In this document: piece by piece, positions 61,825 to 64,000 of the stretch | How the letters are laid out: each line of letters starts with the position of its first letter | Numbering within the stretch: the stretch's first letter is position 1 | Source of the DNA: Catenulispora sp. EB89 | Lineage (GTDB): Bacteria > Actinomycetota > Actinomycetes > Streptomycetales > Catenulisporaceae | DNA length: 64,000 nucleotides | Direction: 5' to 3' | Assembly (NCBI RefSeq): GCF_041261445.1 | Contig: NZ_JBGCCU010000002.1 | Span: 372,001-436,000 of the forward strand | Position numbers and translations under genes: made by a program | The notes under the pieces: model-generated | The model's database searches: none | What the model was told of the DNA's origin: nothing | The model's input: only the letters and a program-made list of their open reading frames with translations

Positions 61825-63971
61825 CGGTTTACTCCTGTCGCGCGGTAAGGGCCGTCCGCGTCGACGACCGCCTTCGACGATCCTAAGAGCGCCAGGAAGC
61901 CGACGGCAGCGCCGCACCCCGCGGCGATCGCGGCGTCCCGGTAGATCAACCATCCGTCGGTGTCCGCCCGCCAGACCGTGACGAACCCGCCACCGCCCTG
62001 GTGCGCGGCCATCGAGACGATCACGGCCTGCCCCGCGAGGTACGCCGCGCCACCCACGACGAAGCCCAACGGCGGCCATGCCAGACCACCCACCCGAGCG
62101 ATACCACCGGCGGCCAGAACGAGCACGAGGACTTCGAGACTGACACCGGCGGCGGGTTCCCGGAGCTCGGCGGCCAGGCCGCTGGGAAGGACGGCCGCCG
62201 GACTGAGCACAGCCGTCGCGTTGTAGACGGACATCGCCACGGCGCTGCGCCGCACACCGAGCAGGAAGCCGAGCGCGAGAGCGGTCGCGGCGAAGGCGAC
62301 GCCGACGGCGGTGCCGGCGGGCAGGAGGCCGAAGAGCATCAGGAGCCCGGCGCCCGCGAGGCCGAGGAGAACGTCACGGAGGCCGCCGACGGGAAGGCGG
62401 TCGGCGGCGACGGGATGGCGCCACCAGCGCGGGCGCGGCGCGGGCGGGGGCGGCAAGGTGGGCCGGTTCGGGTCGTGGGGCAGGGGCGAGTGCCAGGGTT
62501 CTGCGGTGGGGAGCTGGAAGGTGATGGATGTGGGGGTGCGCTCGGGCGGGTGGGTGCCGGGCGGCGGGAGTTGATTCGGCTGGCCGCCATGCGCTGCGGC
62601 ACCGGGAGAGCCCGATGGGCTGGCGGGCTCGGGCGACTGGATGGCTGGCGAATAGCGGGTCGGCAGGCCGGCGGTCTCTGAACCGGCGGACGAGCCGGAT
62701 GCGGCAGCGGGCTCGGGCGGCTGGCTACCCAGCGGATAGTGGACCGGCGAGCCCGATGCGGTGGCGGACCCGGGCTGCTGGATGCCTGGCGAATAGCGGG
62801 TCGGCAGGCCGGCGACCTCTGAACCGGCGGACGAGCCGGATGCGGTGGCGGACCCGGGCGGCTGGCTGCCGAGCGGATAGTTAACCGGCGGACCGGATGC
62901 GGCGGCGGAGCCGGGCGGCTGGATGCCCGGCGCGGAGGTTCCGCTGTCGAGGCCGGCGGTCGCGAGACCGCCGGGCGGCACCGATGTGCCCCGCTGAAGT
63001 GGAAGAGCCTCGGTCGGCGAGGCCGCGTCCGTGCCGGGCACAGCTTTGCCGGGCACAGCTTTGGCGGGCGCCGCTTCAGTGGGTGCGCCGTAGAGCCGAT
63101 CGCCGGCCGGCTGCTCGGCTGCGTGGTGGCTGCGGCCGACCTGGATCAGGGTCGCGAGTTCGTCGGGGCGGACCGACCAGAGGGCGATGAGGTCGCGGGG
63201 TGTGGGTCGGTCGGCTGGTTCCTTGGCCAGGCAGCGCGACAGCAGGTCGCGGAATTCGTCGGGTACTCCTGCCAGCTGTGGCTCGCCGAATCTGGTGCGG
63301 TACATGCGGGCTTCCGAGGGTCCGGCGCCGAAGGGGCCGTGGCCCTGCACCGCGTAGACGAGGACTGCTCCCAGGGCGAACACGTCCGACGCGGTCGTGG
63401 CGCCGCGGCCTGCGATCTGTTCCGGGGACATGTAGCCCGGCGAGCCCAGGACCGAGCCGGCGCGGGTCAGGATGCTGTCGGTTTCGCGGCGGGCCAGGCC
63501 GAAGTCGATGAGTTTCGGTCCGTCGGGTGCGAGCAGGATGTTGTCCGGCTTCACGTCGCGATGGACCAGGCCCGCGGTTTCGAGTGCGGCGAGGGCGTCC
63601 GCGAGTCCTGCGGCCAGGGCCCGTAACGCGCGCGGGGGTATGGGTCCGGAGCTGCGGACCACCTCGCCGAGGGTGGGGCCGTCGATGAACTCGGCCGCGT
63701 ACCAGGGTTGGGGTGCGTCGGGGTCGGCGTCGAGGACGGCTGCCGTGAAGCGGCCGGTCACGGCCTTCGCGGCGCGGACCTCGCGGGCGAAGCGGCGGCG
63801 GTAGTCGGGGTCGGCGGCGATCTCCTGGTGGACCAGCTTCACCGCGACCAGGCGGCCGTCGGCCGCGCGCGCCAGGCACACCAGGCCCATGCCGCCGGAG
63901 CCGAGGCGGCCCAGGAACTGGTACGGCCCCACGCCGCGCGGGTCGCGCGCCCGCAACCGCTGCACGTTCAC
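61821..63971 (-). CDS. Ser/Thr protein kinase, membrane-anchored, with repeat linker
   Basis: A Hanks-type kinase of at least 716 residues. Kinase domain about residues 15-275: GRLGSGGMGLVCLAR (P-loop), VAVKLV (ATP Lys), HRDVKPDNILL (catalytic loop), IDFGLA (Mg2+), SPGYMSPEQ (activation segment end). A Pro/Ser/Ala linker of about 230 residues contains a 47-residue repeat (starting GSQPPG and ending YPL) in two copies plus a partial one. The C-terminal 180 residues have five or six membrane helices (LLGLAGAGLLMLFGLLPAGTAVGVA and others). GTG 63971 is only 29 bases from the window edge, so an earlier start cannot be excluded. Overlaps pepN by 4 bases. Confidence 0.88.
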   Translation of the reverse strand: MNVQRLRARDPRGVGPYQFLGRLGSGGMGLVCLARAADGRLVAVKLVHQEIAADPDYRRRFAREVRAAKAVTGRFTAAVLDADPDAPQPWYAAEFIDGPTLGEVVRSSGPIPPRALRALAAGLADALAALETAGLVHRDVKPDNILLAPDGPKLIDFGLARRETDSILTRAGSVLGSPGYMSPEQIAGRGATTASDVFALGAVLVYAVQGHGPFGAGPSEARMYRTRFGEPQLAGVPDEFRDLLSRCLAKEPADRPTPRDLIALWSVRPDELATLIQVGRSHHAAEQPAGDRLYGAPTEAAPAKAVPGKAVPGTDAASPTEALPLQRGTSVPPGGLATAGLDSGTSAPGIQPPGSAAASGPPVNYPLGSQPPGSATASGSSAGSEVAGLPTRYSPGIQQPGSATASGSPVHYPLGSQPPEPAAASGSSAGSETAGLPTRYSPAIQSPEPASPSGSPGAAAHGGQPNQLPPPGTHPPERTPTSITFQLPTAEPWHSPLPHDPNRPTLPPPPAPRPRWWRHPVAADRLPVGGLRDVLLGLAGAGLLMLFGLLPAGTAVGVAFAATALALGFLLGVRRSAVAMSVYNATAVLSPAAVLPSGLAAELREPAAGVSLEVLVLVLAAGGIARVGGLAWPPLGFVVGGAAYLAGQAVIVSMAAHQGGGGFVTVWRADTDGWLIYRDAAIAAGCGAAVGFLALLGSSKAVVDADGPYRATGVNR
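62620..62930 (-). repeat. In-frame ~141-bp repeat in the kinase linker
   Basis: Coding repeat of the Pro/Ser/Gly linker: two copies of a 47-residue unit and a partial third. Length multiples of three keep the frame, so copy number could vary without breaking the kinase. Confidence 0.7.
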
Positions 63972-64000
63972 GGCCGGCCACCGCCCCGGCGACGGCGGCC

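Noticed and set aside
59245-61848. 867-codon plus-strand frame
   Set aside because: Antisense shadow of pepN; repeated Val/Gly/Leu/Arg without structure.

Overview
The window is 64 kb of very GC-rich DNA with GTG starts, GC-ending codons, long antisense open frames and long GC-rich terminator hairpins, as in a spore-former-like actinomycete (Streptomyces/Catenulispora type; genus inferred, not proven). Gene order supports this. The left third follows the Mycobacterium tuberculosis block dapD-dapE-LOG-folP2-DivIVA protein-DUF3117-methyltransferase/sigE-rseA-tatB. The right third follows the Streptomyces block sucC-sucD-DUF6350-purN-purH-folD-DUF3017-icd.

Region by region. 1-4.8 kb: end of a NiCoT-like nickel/cobalt permease, an unknown gene coupled to tatB, anti-sigma factor rseA, sigE, a divergent SAM O-methyltransferase and a DUF3117 gene. 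4.9-15.8 kb: enoyl-CoA hydratase, DivIVA-like protein, folP2, a secreted CWB2 cell-wall protein, LOG, a membrane esterase, dapE, dapD, a lysozyme-like membrane protein and a HAD hydrolase. 15.9-25.0 kb: a secreted repeat protein, then a complete FxSxx-COOH RiPP cassette: precursor fxsA ending in FNSAV, fused radical-SAM/HExxH maturase fxsB, TIR-like fxsC, and a 1327-residue ATPase/TIR-like/NB-ARC/TPR protein (fxsT). 25.2-33.8 kb: alpha/beta hydrolase, zincin, ATP-grasp enzyme, dapC with its ferredoxin, PAP2 phosphatase, a TetR/MFS pair and a 2H phosphoesterase. 33.8-44.2 kb: trpS, a CNNM/CorC membrane protein, ddaH-rocD with an MFS exporter and Lrp regulator, mdh, a VOC protein and an M20 amidohydrolase. 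44.2-64 kb: PIG-L deacetylase, secreted Gly-rich protein, icd, DUF3017, lipocalin-like protein, folD-purH-purN, two proline-rich membrane proteins, DUF6350, sucD-sucC, pepN and a Ser/Thr kinase.

How the genes work together. SigE/RseA/TatB form an envelope-stress and export group. dapC, dapD and dapE supply lysine and meso-DAP. folD makes 10-formyl-THF used by purN and purH. icd, sucCD and mdh are TCA-cycle genes. ddaH-rocD is an arginine/ornithine catabolic pair. The Fxs cassette is the accessory island: a peptide-modifying enzyme beside two proteins built like immune or NLR-type signalling proteins, with five TTA codons in its three large genes. Convergent junctions often carry long inverted repeats, several with short tandem repeats alongside. 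No tRNA, rRNA, CRISPR array or insertion sequence was recognised.
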